From positions 186,001 to 250,000 of the forward strand of contig NZ_MKJU01000006.1 of assembly GCF_001854605.1 (NCBI RefSeq): a DNA stretch of 64,000 nucleotides, given 5' to 3'. Below the pieces are notes generated by a model. It was not told the origin of the DNA. It ran no database searches and saw only the letters and a program-made list of their open reading frames with translations. This document shows positions 1-10,858 of the stretch, piece by piece. Numbering within the stretch: position 1 is the first letter of the stretch; every line of letters starts with the position of its first letter. Both the position numbers and the translations under genes were made by a program. Source of the stretch: Pseudoalteromonas amylolytica (GTDB lineage: Bacteria; Pseudomonadota; Gammaproteobacteria; Enterobacterales; Alteromonadaceae).

Positions 1-606
1 CTAGTCGTTCCGTTTCTCAAGGAGGTTATGCCGCAACTCGGGCTGTTTTACTTAGTGATGTGTTACTTCGTGATTGTTGGCACTTCAAACGCAGTAAATC
101 TGACGGATGGTTTAGATGGGTTGGCAATCGTACCCACTATTTTGGTTGCGTCAGCGTTGGCGATCATCGCTTATTTAACAGGTAATGTGAATTTCTCAAA
201 TTATCTACACATTCCTCATATACCCTTAGCCAGTGAATTAGTCGTAGTCTGTACCGCTATTGTGGGTGCTGGGTTAGGTTTTCTATGGTTTAACACCTAT
301 CCGGCACAAGTGTTTATGGGCGACGTAGGCTCACTGGCGCTAGGTGGCGCATTGGGCATTATTGCTATTTTGGTTCGCCAAGAGCTAGTACTGATGATTA
401 TGGGTGGTGTGTTTGTGATGGAAGCCTTGTCGGTGATCCTACAAGTGGGCTCATACAAACTACGTGGACAACGAATATTCCGCATGGCACCGATACACCA
501 TCACTATGAATTAAAAGGATGGCCAGAGCCCCGTGTTATCGTGCGCTTCTGGATTATTTCTATCGTTCTGGTACTTGCCGGACTTGCAACATTGAAGATT
601 AGGTAA
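1..606 (+). CDS. mraY: MraY, phospho-MurNAc-pentapeptide transferase (5' end outside window)
   Basis: Transfers phospho-MurNAc-pentapeptide from UDP to undecaprenyl phosphate at the inner membrane, making lipid I. The reading frame is open from base 1, so only the C-terminal 201 residues are present. Family motifs are visible: [10 protein letters not shown] (Mg-binding aspartates), [12 protein letters not shown] and the APIHHHYE histidine triad near the C-terminus, among several hydrophobic membrane segments. The stop codon TAA shares its last base with the murD ATG (TAATG), which indicates translational coupling in the dcw operon. Identification is secure; truncation is only due to the window edge. 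Confidence 0.97.
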   Translation, partial: LVVPFLKEVMPQLGLFYLVMCYFVIVGTSNAVNLTDGLDGLAIVPTILVASALAIIAYLTGNVNFSNYLHIPHIPLASELVVVCTAIVGAGLGFLWFNTYPAQVFMGDVGSLALGGALGIIAILVRQELVLMIMGGVFVMEALSVILQVGSYKLRGQRIFRMAPIHHHYELKGWPEPRVIVRFWIISIVLVLAGLATLKIR

Positions 607-1934
607 TGCAGTATTTAAACGCCATCAGAAATAAAAACATTACTGTGCTTGGGCTGGGGGTAACTGGCTTAGGTATAGTGCGTTTTCTGCTGTCACATAA
701 TATTGTGCCACGCATTGTGGATAGCCGTCCTGTGCCGCCTGGCGCACAGTGGCTTGCTGACAATGAGCCTGATTGTGAAGCGGTATTTGGTCCTCTGGCT
801 GAAGCGGGTTTATCGAGCGCAGACATGATTATTATCAGTCCGGGGATCGCGCTGTATGAGGCCGCTGTTGCACAAGCCATTGCCGATGGCGTTGAAGTGA
901 TTGGTGATATTGAGTTGTTTGCACGCCTAAATGACAAGCCGGTGGTTGCGGTGACAGGCTCAAATGGCAAATCTACCGTTGTGACGCTGGCGTCTCAAGT
1001 ATTGAATAAAGCTGGGATAAAAGTTGGACTCGGTGGCAACATTGGCACCGCTGCGTTGGATCTTTTAGACCAAGATGTTGATGTATTTGTACTAGAGTTG
1101 TCTAGTTTTCAACTTGAGACCACTCACAGCTTAAAATGCGCCAGTGCAATGATTTTGAACATTACCGAAGATCATATGGATCGCTATCCAAACTTTTCGG
1201 CATATTGTGAAGCTAAACAACGTATTTATCAGCATACAGAGCATTTGGTGTTCAACGCTAACGATGAGAACACATTTAGTAACTGCCAGCTAGGTGTCAG
1301 CGTGGCATTGGATAATGCCGATTACCAGCTTGTGACACATGATGGTGAGCGTTATTTTGCTGCTCATGGTAAAGCGCTGCTACCTGTTTCGTGCATGAAG
1401 TTGCAAGGCAACCACAACCAGTTTAATGCGTTGGCTGTCATGGCCTTACTTGCGCCATTTTCGTTGCCACTCGCTGCATTTGAACAGGCCTTTAGTGAAT
1501 TTAAGGGGCTTGACCACCGTTGCCAGCTTGTGGCGGATTACAAGGGGATTAAATATTTCAATGATTCTAAAGCGACAAATGTAGGAGCAACGGTTGCTGC
1601 GTTGGAGAGCTTAGCGACCACAGAGGGTAAGATCATCTTGATTGTCGGTGGCGACGCAAAAGACGCCGATCTTACGCCACTAGCTGGCCCTATGGGCAAA
1701 TATTGCAAAGCGATATATGGTTTTGGCAAAGATGGCTCGCTGTTTTTATCTATGCATCGCAACAGCCACTTGGTCGCGACATTAGAAGATGCGGTTAAAC
1801 AAGCGCAAGCCATCGCCAGCAATGGTGACTGTATTTTACTCGCCCCCGCGTGTGCCAGTATCGACATGTACCCAAATTACATGGCACGAGGCGAAGAGTT
1901 TTGCCGCTTAGTCGATGAGGTGACCAGATGCTAG
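606..1934 (+). CDS. murD: MurD, UDP-MurNAc-L-alanine:D-glutamate ligase
   Basis: Cytoplasmic Mur ligase that adds D-glutamate to UDP-MurNAc-L-Ala using ATP. At 442 residues it has the usual family length. An N-terminal Rossmann-like domain begins near VLGLGVTGLG (residues about 15-24). The P-loop GSNGKST sits near residues 117-123, and the central ATPase domain carries the LELSSFQLE and NITEDHMDRY stretches typical of MurD. The C-terminal ligase domain contains DHRCQ and NDSKATN. It overlaps mraY by one base and ftsW by 7 bp. Confidence 0.97.
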   Translation: MQYLNAIRNKNITVLGLGVTGLGIVRFLLSHNIVPRIVDSRPVPPGAQWLADNEPDCEAVFGPLAEAGLSSADMIIISPGIALYEAAVAQAIADGVEVIGDIELFARLNDKPVVAVTGSNGKSTVVTLASQVLNKAGIKVGLGGNIGTAALDLLDQDVDVFVLELSSFQLETTHSLKCASAMILNITEDHMDRYPNFSAYCEAKQRIYQHTEHLVFNANDENTFSNCQLGVSVALDNADYQLVTHDGERYFAAHGKALLPVSCMKLQGNHNQFNALAVMALLAPFSLPLAAFEQAFSEFKGLDHRCQLVADYKGIKYFNDSKATNVGATVAALESLATTEGKIILIVGGDAKDADLTPLAGPMGKYCKAIYGFGKDGSLFLSMHRNSHLVATLEDAVKQAQAIASNGDCILLAPACASIDMYPNYMARGEEFCRLVDEVTRC

Positions 1935-3115
1935 CACTGTCACAACTGAACCTAAACTTTCAATTTAAGCAGTCCAATGCGCTATACGACATCCCACTGT
2001 TATATGCCATGTTGTGTTTATTGGGCGTTGGATTTGTGATGGTGACGAGTGCTTCAATGCCGGTGGCTGAAAGGTTATTTAATAATCCTTACCATATCAC
2101 CATCCGCCATGCGGCATTTTTGTGTATGGGGTTTGTGTTGTTCTGGATTAGCACCAGCGCGCCTATGACGTGGTGGAAACGGTGCAATCCCTATTTGCTG
2201 CTTTTTGGTCTGGGGTTACTGGTGCTGGTGCTGTTGATAGGCCGCGAGGTAAATGGGTCGAAGCGTTGGATCCCGGTCGGGCCAGTGGGAATTCAAGCCG
2301 CTGAGTTAGCTAAATTGTTTTTCTTCAGTTATATCGCGGGCTATCTAGTGCGTAAACGAGAAGAAGTTCAGGAGAACTTGAAAGGCTTTGCTAAGCCTAT
2401 TGCCGTATTTTCGGTGTATGCATTTTTGATTTTGATGCAACCAGATTTAGGTACTGTGGTGGTCATGTTTGTGACGACCGTAGGGTTATTATTTTTGGCA
2501 GGGGCAAAGTTGTGGCAGTTCTTTGCCTTGATCCTCACTGGTGTTTTATTGGTAGTGTTACTGATCATCTTTGAGCCTTATCGAATGGCCCGAGTCGTAG
2601 GTTTTTTAGAGCCTTGGGATGACCCTTTCGGTAAGGGATATCAGTTAGTTCAATCACTTATGGCGTATGGGCAAGGCGGATGGTTTGGTCAAGGTTTGGG
2701 CAATAGTGTTCAAAAATTACAATACCTGCCAGAGGCACATAATGACTTTATTTTTGCAGTCATTGCAGAAGAGCTGGGCTTTGTTGGTGTGGTGAGTATT
2801 ATCCTACTGCTTGGCACTTTAGTGTTTAGGGCTTTGTTGATAGGCCAAAAGGCACTCAAAGCAAACAAGGAATATGAAGGCTACTTTGCACTGGCGATTG
2901 GCATTTGGTTTGCCTTTCAAACCATGGTGAATATTGGTGCTAGTGCAGGGATTTTACCGACAAAAGGCTTAACCTTGCCCTTTGTTTCTTATGGCGGTTC
3001 TAGTTTATTGGTGATGATAGTGGCTGCAGGAGTATTACAGCGCGTGGATTTTGAGACCAAAATGGCTAGCAAGCAAGCAACGTCGAGAAGTGGTGCTCGT
3101 GGAGGTAAACGATGA
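1928..3115 (+). CDS. ftsW: FtsW, septal peptidoglycan glycosyltransferase (SEDS family)
   Basis: Polytopic inner-membrane SEDS protein that polymerises lipid II at the division septum together with the transpeptidase FtsI. The 395 residues hold about ten hydrophobic segments. Conserved SEDS sequences are visible: NGSKRWI with Q-x-E-x-K-like QAAELAK, QPDLGT, PEAHNDFIFAVIAEELG and a late FVSYGGSSLL. It starts inside the murD end (7-bp overlap) and ends with an ATGA overlap with murG, so translation is coupled. The C-terminus is short and basic, as in other gammaproteobacterial FtsW. Confidence 0.97.
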   Translation: MLALSQLNLNFQFKQSNALYDIPLLYAMLCLLGVGFVMVTSASMPVAERLFNNPYHITIRHAAFLCMGFVLFWISTSAPMTWWKRCNPYLLLFGLGLLVLVLLIGREVNGSKRWIPVGPVGIQAAELAKLFFFSYIAGYLVRKREEVQENLKGFAKPIAVFSVYAFLILMQPDLGTVVVMFVTTVGLLFLAGAKLWQFFALILTGVLLVVLLIIFEPYRMARVVGFLEPWDDPFGKGYQLVQSLMAYGQGGWFGQGLGNSVQKLQYLPEAHNDFIFAVIAEELGFVGVVSIILLLGTLVFRALLIGQKALKANKEYEGYFALAIGIWFAFQTMVNIGASAGILPTKGLTLPFVSYGGSSLLVMIVAAGVLQRVDFETKMASKQATSRSGARGGKR

Positions 3116-4176
3116 GTAAACGTTTGCTGGTTGCTGCAGGCGGAACTGGGGGGCATATATTCCCAGGTATCGCGGTTGCGAATGAATTAAAAGCCCAAGG
3201 CTGGGAAATTTCTTGGATTGGCACTGAAGATCGTATGGAAGCCCGAGTGGTACCCAACAATGGCTTTGAGATTGACTTTATTAAGGTAAAAGGGGTACGC
3301 GGAAATGGTATTAAACGCCTTCTAACAGCCCCTTTTATGGTAATCAAAGCTATTGTCTCGGCTAGGCAAGTAATTAAACAGCGCCGCCCAGATGTGATAC
3401 TCGCAATGGGCGGATATGTGACGGGTCCCGTAGGGGTTGCTGCAAAGCTGACGGGCACACCTTTGCTGATCCATGAACAAAATGCTGTAGCTGGGCTGAG
3501 CAATAAATTGTTGTCGAAAATTGCAGACAAAGTTCTGGCGGCCTTTCCGAGTGCCTTTGGGCAGGCTCAGGTCGTGGGCAATCCAGTTCGTCATTCGGTG
3601 GCAAACTTAAGCCCTAAGACTGTATCGAAGCAAGTAAATTGTTTAGTCGTTGGCGGGTCGCTGGGTGCAAAAGCGCTCAATGACACATTGCCAAAAGCAT
3701 TTGCACAACTAATGAATGATGCCTCGTTACCATTGGCTATTAGACACCAAAGTGGTAAAGGCCATAAAGCGCAATTAAACAAACACTATGCGCAGTTGAA
3801 AATTAACGCAGAAGTAGCTGAATTTATTGATGATATGGATACAGCCTATGATTGGGCAGACATCGTCATTTGTCGTGCTGGCGCATTGACTGTCAGTGAA
3901 ATTGCTGCAGCAGGAAAAATGGCGTTGTTTGTGCCTTATCCTCATGCGGTTGATGACCATCAAACGGCCAATGCGGCATATTTGGTTGATCAGCAAGCAG
4001 CACTACTGTTGCCACAAAGCGAGCTAAGTGTAGAGTCGGTTTGTGCATTGTTGTTGCCGTATGTACAACAGCCAGAACGCATTGAACAGTTGGCAATACG
4101 CGCCAAGCAATTAGCAAAACTTGATGCCACATCAGCAGTGGCAAAAGTATGTGAGCAATTAAGCTCGCGAATTTGA
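3112..4176 (+). CDS. murG: MurG, lipid II-forming GlcNAc transferase
   Basis: GT28 enzyme on the inner face of the inner membrane that moves GlcNAc from UDP-GlcNAc onto lipid I to give lipid II. The 354 residues show the N-terminal glycine-rich loop GGTGGHIFPG, the acceptor-domain sequence HEQNAVAGLSNK, the second glycine loop GGSLGAKALND, and the donor-binding stretch CRAGALTVSE followed by HAVDDHQTANA. The ATG overlaps the ftsW TGA (ATGA), with a GGAGGT ribosome site just upstream. A gap of about 25 bp follows before murC. Confidence 0.97.
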   Translation: MSKRLLVAAGGTGGHIFPGIAVANELKAQGWEISWIGTEDRMEARVVPNNGFEIDFIKVKGVRGNGIKRLLTAPFMVIKAIVSARQVIKQRRPDVILAMGGYVTGPVGVAAKLTGTPLLIHEQNAVAGLSNKLLSKIADKVLAAFPSAFGQAQVVGNPVRHSVANLSPKTVSKQVNCLVVGGSLGAKALNDTLPKAFAQLMNDASLPLAIRHQSGKGHKAQLNKHYAQLKINAEVAEFIDDMDTAYDWADIVICRAGALTVSEIAAAGKMALFVPYPHAVDDHQTANAAYLVDQQAALLLPQSELSVESVCALLLPYVQQPERIEQLAIRAKQLAKLDATSAVAKVCEQLSSRI

Positions 4177-4201
4177 ACTTATTAATATTGAAGAGTAACG
4201 C

Positions 4202-5638
4202 GTGAAAGAAACCAGTAATCGTCGAGCTATGAGAAGAATTAACACCATACACTTTATTGGTATTGGTGGAGCCGGTATGGGCGGCATAGCGGAAGTACTA
4301 GCGTATGAAGGATATCGCATCACTGGATCTGATATTGCAAAGAATGCGATGACAGAGCGGTTATTGAAAGCTGGCGCAGAAGTATTTATTGGTCATCACG
4401 AAAATAACATTAAAGACGCTAATGTGGTTGTGGTTTCAAGCGCTATCGATGAACGCAATCCAGAAATAATCGCGGCAAAGGGCGCACGTATTCCCATTGT
4501 AAGACGTGCTGAAATGCTCGCAGAGTTGATGCGTTTTCGTCATGGTATCGCCATCGCGGGTACCCATGGTAAAACAACAACAACCAGCCTCATTGCCAGT
4601 ATATTTGCGCAGGCAAAACTTGACCCAACATTTGTGATCGGAGGATTGCTAAACAGCGCGGGCACCAATGCAAAGCTAGGCACTGGTGATGTATTGATAG
4701 CTGAGGCAGATGAAAGTGATGCTTCGTTTTTGCATTTACAGCCAATGGTTTCTGTAATCACTAATATTGAAGCAGATCATATGGATACATACGAAGGTGA
4801 CTTTGAAAAAATGAAAGACACCTATGTGGACTTTATCCATAATTTGCCGTTTTATGGCTTAGCTGTGGTGTGTATAGACTCAGAAGTTGCAGCAGATTTG
4901 ATCCCACGTTTCGCGCGTCCAACTATTACTTACGGTGAGTCAGAACTTGCGGACTATCGCATGGAAAACTTTAAGCAAACGGTAAGTAGTAGCGAATTCA
5001 CTGTGGTAACCAAAAAAGGTGAAGCGATTGAAGTTAAATTGAATATGCCGGGCAGACACAATGCGCTCAATGCGACCGCTGCCATTGCCGTTGCAAAAGA
5101 TCATGACATAGATAATGCAGCAATTTTAGCAGCACTTGAGAAATTTGAAGGTATTGGCCGACGCTTTCAGCATTACGGTGAGTTTGACAATGAGCGAGGT
5201 AAAGTCATGTTGGTTGATGATTATGGTCATCATCCGTCAGAGGTTGCAGTGACGATTCAGGCTGCGCGTGCCGGATGGGCCGATAAGCGCTTAGTGATGA
5301 TCTATCAACCGCACCGTTATACTCGAACCCGCGATCTGTATGAAGATTTTGTCAAAGTGCTTTCAGAAGTCGATCAGTTGATCCTACTGGATGTATATAG
5401 CGCGGGAGAAGCGCCAATTGTGGGGGCTGATAGCAAGAGTTTATGCCGTAGCTTACGTCAGCGTGGTGTTGAGCCAATCCATGTGTCAGATCACGCCGAG
5501 TTATCAACAATATTGGCTGAAACATTACAGGATAATGATCTGGTTATCACGCAAGGTGCAGGCAACATTGGTCAAATCGTAAAACAATTAGCTGCTACCA
5601 AAATGTCGGTGGCAGCACTACAGCAAGGTGATGCATGA
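4202..5638 (+). CDS. murC: MurC, UDP-MurNAc:L-alanine ligase
   Basis: First Mur ligase: adds L-alanine to UDP-MurNAc in the cytoplasm. The 478 residues show the N-terminal [17 protein letters not shown] nucleotide-sugar site, the P-loop GTHGKTTTT near residue 120, [19 protein letters not shown] and the C-terminal [10 protein letters not shown] and PHRYTRTRD signatures. The start is a GTG; an in-frame ATG lies 29 bases further on, just before the Rossmann motif. I prefer the GTG because MurC proteins usually have about 15-20 residues before that motif. The end overlaps ddlB (ATGA). Confidence 0.96.
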   Translation: MKETSNRRAMRRINTIHFIGIGGAGMGGIAEVLAYEGYRITGSDIAKNAMTERLLKAGAEVFIGHHENNIKDANVVVVSSAIDERNPEIIAAKGARIPIVRRAEMLAELMRFRHGIAIAGTHGKTTTTSLIASIFAQAKLDPTFVIGGLLNSAGTNAKLGTGDVLIAEADESDASFLHLQPMVSVITNIEADHMDTYEGDFEKMKDTYVDFIHNLPFYGLAVVCIDSEVAADLIPRFARPTITYGESELADYRMENFKQTVSSSEFTVVTKKGEAIEVKLNMPGRHNALNATAAIAVAKDHDIDNAAILAALEKFEGIGRRFQHYGEFDNERGKVMLVDDYGHHPSEVAVTIQAARAGWADKRLVMIYQPHRYTRTRDLYEDFVKVLSEVDQLILLDVYSAGEAPIVGADSKSLCRSLRQRGVEPIHVSDHAELSTILAETLQDNDLVITQGAGNIGQIVKQLAATKMSVAALQQGDA

Positions 5639-6543
5639 GCACGTTTGGAAAAGTAGCAGTATTGCTGGGCGGAAGTTCAGCTGAGCGTGAGGTGTCTTTA
5701 AAATCAGGCGAAGCTGTACTCAATGCATTATTGAGTGCAGGAGTTGATGCAATTGCATTTGACCCGGCAGAACGAAACCTGTGGGAGTTAAAGAGTCTGG
5801 CAGTCGAGCGTGTGTTTATCGCGCTGCATGGCCGAGGTGGTGAAGACGGCACCATCCAAGGTGCTTTGGAATATATGGGTATTCCCTACACAGGAAGTGG
5901 TGTATTAGGCAGTGCTTTAGCGATGGATAAAGTACGTTGCAAGCATTTATTTAAGTCAGCCAAACTCAGCACCGCGCCATATGCGGTGGTTGATGCTAAC
6001 GCCGGGTTTAATGCTGATGCCATCATAAAGGAATTTGGCAAAGTGATGGTTAAACCTTCTCATGAAGGATCTAGCATAGGTATGGCGCAAGCGACTAATG
6101 CGCAGGAACTAACAACGGCATTGACGAATGCCTTTGAGTTTGATGAGCAAGTGTTAGTAGAGCAATGGATTACTGGCAGAGAATTCACTGTTGCCATGTT
6201 AGGTGATGAAGCTTTACCTGTGATTGAAATGAAGACGCCACGTGGTTTTTATGACTATGAGGCAAAGTATCAGGTAAATAGTACACAATATTTTTGCCCT
6301 GCTGATATTTCACATGCGCATAGTGCTCAGCTGCAGGTAATGGCGAAACATGCTTTTGAATTGGTTGGTGCAAGTGGTTGGGGCCGAGTTGATGCAATGC
6401 AAGATGAAAATGGTCACTTTTATTTACTTGAAGTGAATACTGTACCAGGCATGACGCAAAAGTCGTTGGTGCCGATGGCGGCAAAAGCACAAGGCATAAC
6501 TTTTGAGCAATTAGTTGTTCGCATTTTGGAGCAAACGCTTTAA
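5635..6543 (+). CDS. ddlB: DdlB, D-alanine:D-alanine ligase
   Basis: ATP-grasp enzyme that makes the D-Ala-D-Ala dipeptide used by MurF. At 302 residues it is the normal length for the dcw-encoded DdlB. Visible motifs are [16 protein letters not shown] at the N-terminus, [10 protein letters not shown], the ATP-grasp loop [11 protein letters not shown] and the C-terminal metal-site stretch [16 protein letters not shown]. The ATG overlaps the murC stop, and ftsQ follows after one base. Confidence 0.96.
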   Translation: MSTFGKVAVLLGGSSAEREVSLKSGEAVLNALLSAGVDAIAFDPAERNLWELKSLAVERVFIALHGRGGEDGTIQGALEYMGIPYTGSGVLGSALAMDKVRCKHLFKSAKLSTAPYAVVDANAGFNADAIIKEFGKVMVKPSHEGSSIGMAQATNAQELTTALTNAFEFDEQVLVEQWITGREFTVAMLGDEALPVIEMKTPRGFYDYEAKYQVNSTQYFCPADISHAHSAQLQVMAKHAFELVGASGWGRVDAMQDENGHFYLLEVNTVPGMTQKSLVPMAAKAQGITFEQLVVRILEQTL

Positions 6544-6544
6544 G

Positions 6545-7324
6545 ATGCGTGCATTTTTTGAAAAAGCTAAACAAATGAATCAACGCCTTAATTGGTCGTT
6601 GTTGCTCGGAATAGGCTTTTTCATTTTAGTAATAGTGAGTGTAGTGCGAGGGACCTACTGGGTTAGTGACTGGTTGGTGGAGCATAAAGACGCGCAAATC
6701 AAGCAGTTAACTGTACTGGGTGAGCCGCACTACACAAAAGAAGCTGATATTATTGCCGCGATCAAACAGGTTGATTTAAGCAGTTATTTTGAGCTCGATG
6801 TTCAGTCTGTACATAGCAAGGTTAAAGCACTGCCTTGGATTGCACATGTTTCTGTGCGAAAGCAATGGCCTGATCAGCTGCAAGTTTATGTTGTAGAGCA
6901 TACCCCTGTAGCGGTTTGGAACAGTGACTTGTTATTGAACCAAGATGGTGAAGTGTTTCAGGCACAAAGCGATTTGGTGAGTGAACAGTTGCCTCAGTTA
7001 TATGGACCTGAAGGCAGTGAGCAAGAAGCATGGCAAACATTTTTGCAGTTTAAAGACATGCTGGGTGTGAATGACTTTAAATTGGTTAGTTTAGCGCTGT
7101 CAGAGCGCTTTGCTTGGCAATTGTGGCTAGACAGCGGGATCCGATTAAATTTGGGTCGTGAGAAAATAGCGAAGCGGGTACAAAGATTTATTGATGTCTA
7201 TCCGAAAATGCGAGCACCTGAGGGCGCTGCGTTAGACGTGGTAGACCTGCGTTACGATATCGGGCTTGCGGTAAGTTGGAAGTATCCGCAAGAACAAGAA
7301 CAACAAAGTAAGAGTGAAGCATGA
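6545..7324 (+). CDS. ftsQ: FtsQ, divisome scaffold protein
   Basis: Bitopic inner-membrane division protein that links FtsB/FtsL to the rest of the divisome. It has a short basic cytoplasmic N-terminus, one membrane segment at about residues 15-37, a POTRA domain (starting near IKQLTVLGEP) and a beta domain containing LDVVDLRYDIGLAVSW near the C-terminus. The reading frame is open upstream, but ATG 6545 lies two bases after the ddlB stop, has a GGAG 13 bases upstream and gives a normal FtsQ N-terminus (259 residues). It overlaps ftsA by ATGA. Confidence 0.93.
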   Translation: MRAFFEKAKQMNQRLNWSLLLGIGFFILVIVSVVRGTYWVSDWLVEHKDAQIKQLTVLGEPHYTKEADIIAAIKQVDLSSYFELDVQSVHSKVKALPWIAHVSVRKQWPDQLQVYVVEHTPVAVWNSDLLLNQDGEVFQAQSDLVSEQLPQLYGPEGSEQEAWQTFLQFKDMLGVNDFKLVSLALSERFAWQLWLDSGIRLNLGREKIAKRVQRFIDVYPKMRAPEGAALDVVDLRYDIGLAVSWKYPQEQEQQSKSEA

Positions 7325-8553
7325 CTAAGTCAGCAGAAAGAAACCTAGTGATAGGGTTAGATGTAGGTACTTCAAAGGTGGTTGCGACTGTTGGCGAGAT
7401 CACCGCAGACAATCAGCTTAGTATTGTGGGAGTGGGTAACCAAGTCTCCCATGGTATGGATAAAGGTGGTGTGAACGATCTAAACCTTGTTTCTGAGTCG
7501 ATTCGTCGTGCAATTGATGAAGCTGAGCTAATGGCTGATTGTCGAATTAGTTCGGTTTATTTAGGGATCTCAGGTAAGCATATTCAGTGTCAAAACGAAA
7601 GCGGTGTTGTGGCAATTAATAACGCCGAAGTAAGTGATGATGATATTGCCAATGTGATCCATATAGCGCGTTCTGTGCCAATTTCCGCTGAACGCAAAAT
7701 GTTACATTCATTGCCACAAGAATATAGCATTGATATGCAGGAAGGTATCAAAAACCCACTCGGCATGAGTGGGGTAAGAATGGAAGCTAAAGCACATATC
7801 ATTACCTGCTCGAATGATATGGCAAAAAACTTAGAAAAGTGTGTAGAACGTTGTGGTTTGCAGGTAGATCAGTTGACGTTTAGCGCATTGGCGTCCTGTT
7901 ATTCGGTGCTCACAGAAGATGAGAAAGAATTGGGCGTTGCCGTTGTGGATATTGGTGGCGGTACGATGGACATTGCCATTTATTTAAATGGCGCACTTCG
8001 TCACTCAGCGGTTATTCCAGTTGCAGGCAATCAGGTAACGGGAGATATTGCGAAAATCTTTCGTACCCCTATTTCTCATGCGGAGTCACTAAAAGTACAA
8101 TATGCCTGTGCGAGTAGCCAAATGGCTAGCAACGAAGAAGCGATCGAGGTTCCTAGTGTGGGGGGGCGTCCAGCTCGTTTAATGTCTAGGCACACACTAT
8201 CTGAGGTGGTTGAACCTAGGTTTCGTGAGTTATTAGAGTTGGCGTTGGAAGAAATTCGCCGCTCAGGTTTTGAAGATCAAATTGCTGCTGGCCTGGTGAT
8301 TACTGGAGGCAGTGGAAAAATGGCCGGTGCCCTTGAGGTTGCCGAAGATATTTGCCAAATGCCAGTGAGAATTGGTAAACCCATTGGTATCACTGGGTTA
8401 ACAGATTATGTTAACGATCCTGCATACGCAACTGCGGTAGGTTTGTTACAATACGGCCGAACGCTGCAATCGATGAATGCACAAAAGTCGAAAGCAGAAT
8501 CGGAAGGAAGTTGGTGGAGCCGCATTACTAGATGGTTCCAAGGTGAGTTTTAA
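7321..8553 (+). CDS. ftsA: FtsA, actin-like Z-ring membrane anchor
   Basis: Actin-family ATPase that tethers FtsZ polymers to the inner membrane and recruits later division proteins. The 410 residues include the phosphate-1 motif GLDVGTSKV near residue 13, phosphate-2 [14 protein letters not shown] near residue 209 and the adenosine motif VITGGSGKM. The C-terminus [13 protein letters not shown] is an amphipathic membrane-targeting helix as in other FtsA proteins. The start overlaps the ftsQ stop, and ftsZ begins 20 bp after the end, so the usual ftsQAZ arrangement is kept. Confidence 0.97.
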   Translation: MTKSAERNLVIGLDVGTSKVVATVGEITADNQLSIVGVGNQVSHGMDKGGVNDLNLVSESIRRAIDEAELMADCRISSVYLGISGKHIQCQNESGVVAINNAEVSDDDIANVIHIARSVPISAERKMLHSLPQEYSIDMQEGIKNPLGMSGVRMEAKAHIITCSNDMAKNLEKCVERCGLQVDQLTFSALASCYSVLTEDEKELGVAVVDIGGGTMDIAIYLNGALRHSAVIPVAGNQVTGDIAKIFRTPISHAESLKVQYACASSQMASNEEAIEVPSVGGRPARLMSRHTLSEVVEPRFRELLELALEEIRRSGFEDQIAAGLVITGGSGKMAGALEVAEDICQMPVRIGKPIGITGLTDYVNDPAYATAVGLLQYGRTLQSMNAQKSKAESEGSWWSRITRWFQGEF

Positions 8554-8573
8554 GCTCAAGTCGGAGAGTGAAA

Positions 8574-9818
8574 ATGTTTGATATTATGGAACAGCACAGC
8601 GAAGAAGCTGTAATTAAAGTTATTGGTGTCGGTGGCGGTGGTGGTAACGCCGTTGAGCACATGGTGAAACAAGAAATTGAAGGTGTTCGCTTTATTGCAG
8701 CTAACACTGATGCGCAAGCGTTACGCAAATCTTCAGCAGATGTAACGGTACAACTAGGTACGCAGATCACATCCGGTTTAGGTGCAGGAGCCAACCCAGA
8801 GGTAGGTCGTAAATCCGCAGAAGAAGACATAGAAACGATTAAATCAGCGCTTGAGGGTGCTGATATGGTCTTTATTGCCGCTGGTATGGGTGGAGGCACA
8901 GGCACAGGTGCTGCGCCAGTGGTGGCTCGCGTAGCAAAAGAGCTAGGTATTTTGACCGTAGCGGTGGTGACACGCCCATTTGATCTTGAAGGTAAGAAGC
9001 GTATGGCCGCGGCAGATCAAGGGATCAGCGAGTTGTCAGAAATTGTAGATTCACTTATTACAATTCCAAACAACAAATTACTGAAAGTGCTTGGTAAAGG
9101 CACTACATTATTAGACGCGTTTGCAAAAGCGAATGACGTTCTATATGGCGCTGTGCAAGGTATAGCTGAGTTGATCACGCGTTCTGGTTTGATCAATGTG
9201 GACTTTGCGGATGTGAGAACGGTCATGTCAGCAATGGGAACTGCAATGATGGGAACGGCATCTGCTTCAGGCCCTGATAGAGCACAAGAAGCGGCAGAAG
9301 CAGCGATTTCAAGTCCGTTGTTAGAAGATGTAGACTTAACAGGTGCAAAAGGCATCCTAGTGAATATTACCGCGGGTATGGATATCACTATTGAAGAGTT
9401 TGAAATTGTTGGTAACCATGTTAAAGCGTTAGCTTCTGAGAATGCAACGGTAGTTGTGGGTGCGGTTATTGACCCAGAAATGAGCGAAGAGCTTCGAGTG
9501 ACGGTTGTTGCAACAGGCCTCGGCGGTGAACGTCGTCCTCAGTTTGGCATTGTAGATAGCGGTTTTAAAAAGGTTGTTGGTTCTGATACAGGTGGCGCGA
9601 CCCAAGAAAGTGGTCAGTCGGCTGGTATGTTTGTACCAAGCTTTACGCAGCCACAAACAGAAACCGTACAAGAAAGTGTGCCAAGCAACAGTAGCTCAAC
9701 AGCGGGTAGCAGTCAGTCTAGCACTACGGAATCAAGTAAACCGAGCAGCAAAGACGCGGATAAAGAGAAAGACAACTACTTCGATATCCCAGCGTTTTTG
9801 CGTAAGCAGTCAGATTAA
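8574..9818 (+). CDS. ftsZ: FtsZ, tubulin-like division GTPase
   Basis: Polymerising GTPase that forms the cytokinetic Z ring. The tubulin signature [10 protein letters not shown] lies near residues 106-115, preceded by [17 protein letters not shown]. The GTPase T7 region ([11 protein letters not shown]) is present. An acidic, Ser/Thr/Gln-rich linker runs from about residue 320, and the C-terminal conserved peptide DIPAFLRKQ binds FtsA and ZipA. A GTG at 8568 is in frame, but ATG 8574 has GGAG seven bases upstream and matches the standard MFxxM start, giving 414 residues. Confidence 0.97.
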   Translation: MFDIMEQHSEEAVIKVIGVGGGGGNAVEHMVKQEIEGVRFIAANTDAQALRKSSADVTVQLGTQITSGLGAGANPEVGRKSAEEDIETIKSALEGADMVFIAAGMGGGTGTGAAPVVARVAKELGILTVAVVTRPFDLEGKKRMAAADQGISELSEIVDSLITIPNNKLLKVLGKGTTLLDAFAKANDVLYGAVQGIAELITRSGLINVDFADVRTVMSAMGTAMMGTASASGPDRAQEAAEAAISSPLLEDVDLTGAKGILVNITAGMDITIEEFEIVGNHVKALASENATVVVGAVIDPEMSEELRVTVVATGLGGERRPQFGIVDSGFKKVVGSDTGGATQESGQSAGMFVPSFTQPQTETVQESVPSNSSSTAGSSQSSTTESSKPSSKDADKEKDNYFDIPAFLRKQSD

Positions 9819-9840
9819 CATTTGGCTATAGATTAAACGA

Positions 9841-9869
9841 TTGGCAGGTGGTCGTATCTGTGATACAAT
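9841..9869 (+). promoter_or_regulatory. lpxC: Candidate sigma-70 promoter for lpxC
   Basis: TTGGCA (9841-9846) and TACAAT (9864-9869) are separated by exactly 17 bp in the ftsZ-lpxC gap, 35 bp before the lpxC ATG. This would let lipid A synthesis be transcribed separately from the division operon. Seen by eye only. Confidence 0.6.
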
Positions 9870-9903
9870 CCGCCGTCTATGTGTAATAAAAGTGGGCGAA
9901 GCT

Positions 9904-10815
9904 ATGATTAGACAACGTACAATTGCCGAAGTTGTTAAAGCAACGGGTGTAGGGCTTCACAAAGGTGAAAAGGTCACGATCACTCTCCGACCTGCGAGTG
10001 AAAACACCGGAGTGGTGTTTCGTCGTGTGGATCTTGACCCAGTAGTTGACTTTGAAACTACGCCTGAGGCTGTGGGTGATACCCAGCTATGTACGTGTTT
10101 GACAAACAAAGATGGCATCCGTCTATCGACCACTGAGCACTTAATCGCCGCTGTTGCTGCGATGGGTATTGATAACCTGATTGTGGAGCTGGATAGCTCT
10201 GAAGTGCCAATTATGGATGGGAGTGCATTACCATTCATTTATTTATTGCAAAAGGGCGGTATTAAAGAACAAAACGTGGCTAAGCGTTTTATTCGTATCA
10301 AAGAAAAAGTGCGTGTAGAAGAGGGCGATAAGTGGGCTGAAATTACCCCTTATGATGGCTTCCACATAGACTTTGAAATTGCTTTTGACCATCCAGCTAT
10401 CAATGATAGCCGTCAGCGTATTGCGCTTGATATTACAGCGCAGAGCTTCACAGAAGAAATAAGTCGAGCCAGAACCTTTGGTTTCATGAAAGATATCGAG
10501 TACATGCATGCTAATAACCTTGCGTTAGGTGGCAGCATGGACAATGCGGTAGTGCTTGATGACTATAAGGTGCTAAACCCAAATGGCTTGCGCTATGACG
10601 ATGAATTTGTGAAACATAAAATATTAGACTGTGTTGGTGATATGTTCATGGCAGGTCATAATATTTTAGGTAAAATCACCTGTTATAAGTCAGGCCACGG
10701 TTTGAACAATAAGTTGCTACGTACGATTATGGCGACTGAGTCGGCATGGGAATGGGCAACATTTGATGAGCCTGTCGCAATGCCTGCACCTGGATTGGAA
10801 GTTGCCACGGCTTGA
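9904..10815 (+). CDS. lpxC: LpxC, UDP-3-O-acyl-GlcNAc deacetylase
   Basis: Zinc deacetylase that performs the committed step of lipid A synthesis. The open frame extends 63 bases upstream, but ATG 9904 gives the canonical start MIRQRTI and 303 residues, and the upstream extension covers a promoter. Zinc ligands are visible: His79 in TEHLIA and the HKILD pair (His and Asp four residues apart) near residue 238, followed by GHNILG with the catalytic His. LpxC in enterics is degraded by FtsH through its C-terminus; this one ends in APGLEVATA, also non-polar. Confidence 0.97.
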   Translation: MIRQRTIAEVVKATGVGLHKGEKVTITLRPASENTGVVFRRVDLDPVVDFETTPEAVGDTQLCTCLTNKDGIRLSTTEHLIAAVAAMGIDNLIVELDSSEVPIMDGSALPFIYLLQKGGIKEQNVAKRFIRIKEKVRVEEGDKWAEITPYDGFHIDFEIAFDHPAINDSRQRIALDITAQSFTEEISRARTFGFMKDIEYMHANNLALGGSMDNAVVLDDYKVLNPNGLRYDDEFVKHKILDCVGDMFMAGHNILGKITCYKSGHGLNNKLLRTIMATESAWEWATFDEPVAMPAPGLEVATA

Positions 10816-10830
10816 AATAAGAAAGCAAAA

Positions 10831-10858
10831 AAATGACGCTCTCAAGCGTCATTTTTTT
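10831..10858. terminator. Bidirectional terminator between lpxC and dciA
   Basis: AATGACGCT (10832-10840), loop CTCA, then AGCGTCATT (10845-10853) flanked by seven A on the left and eight T on the right, so it can act for both lpxC (plus) and the convergent dciA (minus). The dciA stop codon lies in the loop and its last codons form one arm. Confidence 0.85.

Noticed and set aside
6185..6583. 132-codon minus-strand frame over ddlB and ftsQ
   Set aside because: Antisense to two certain genes with His/Leu-rich shadow sequence.
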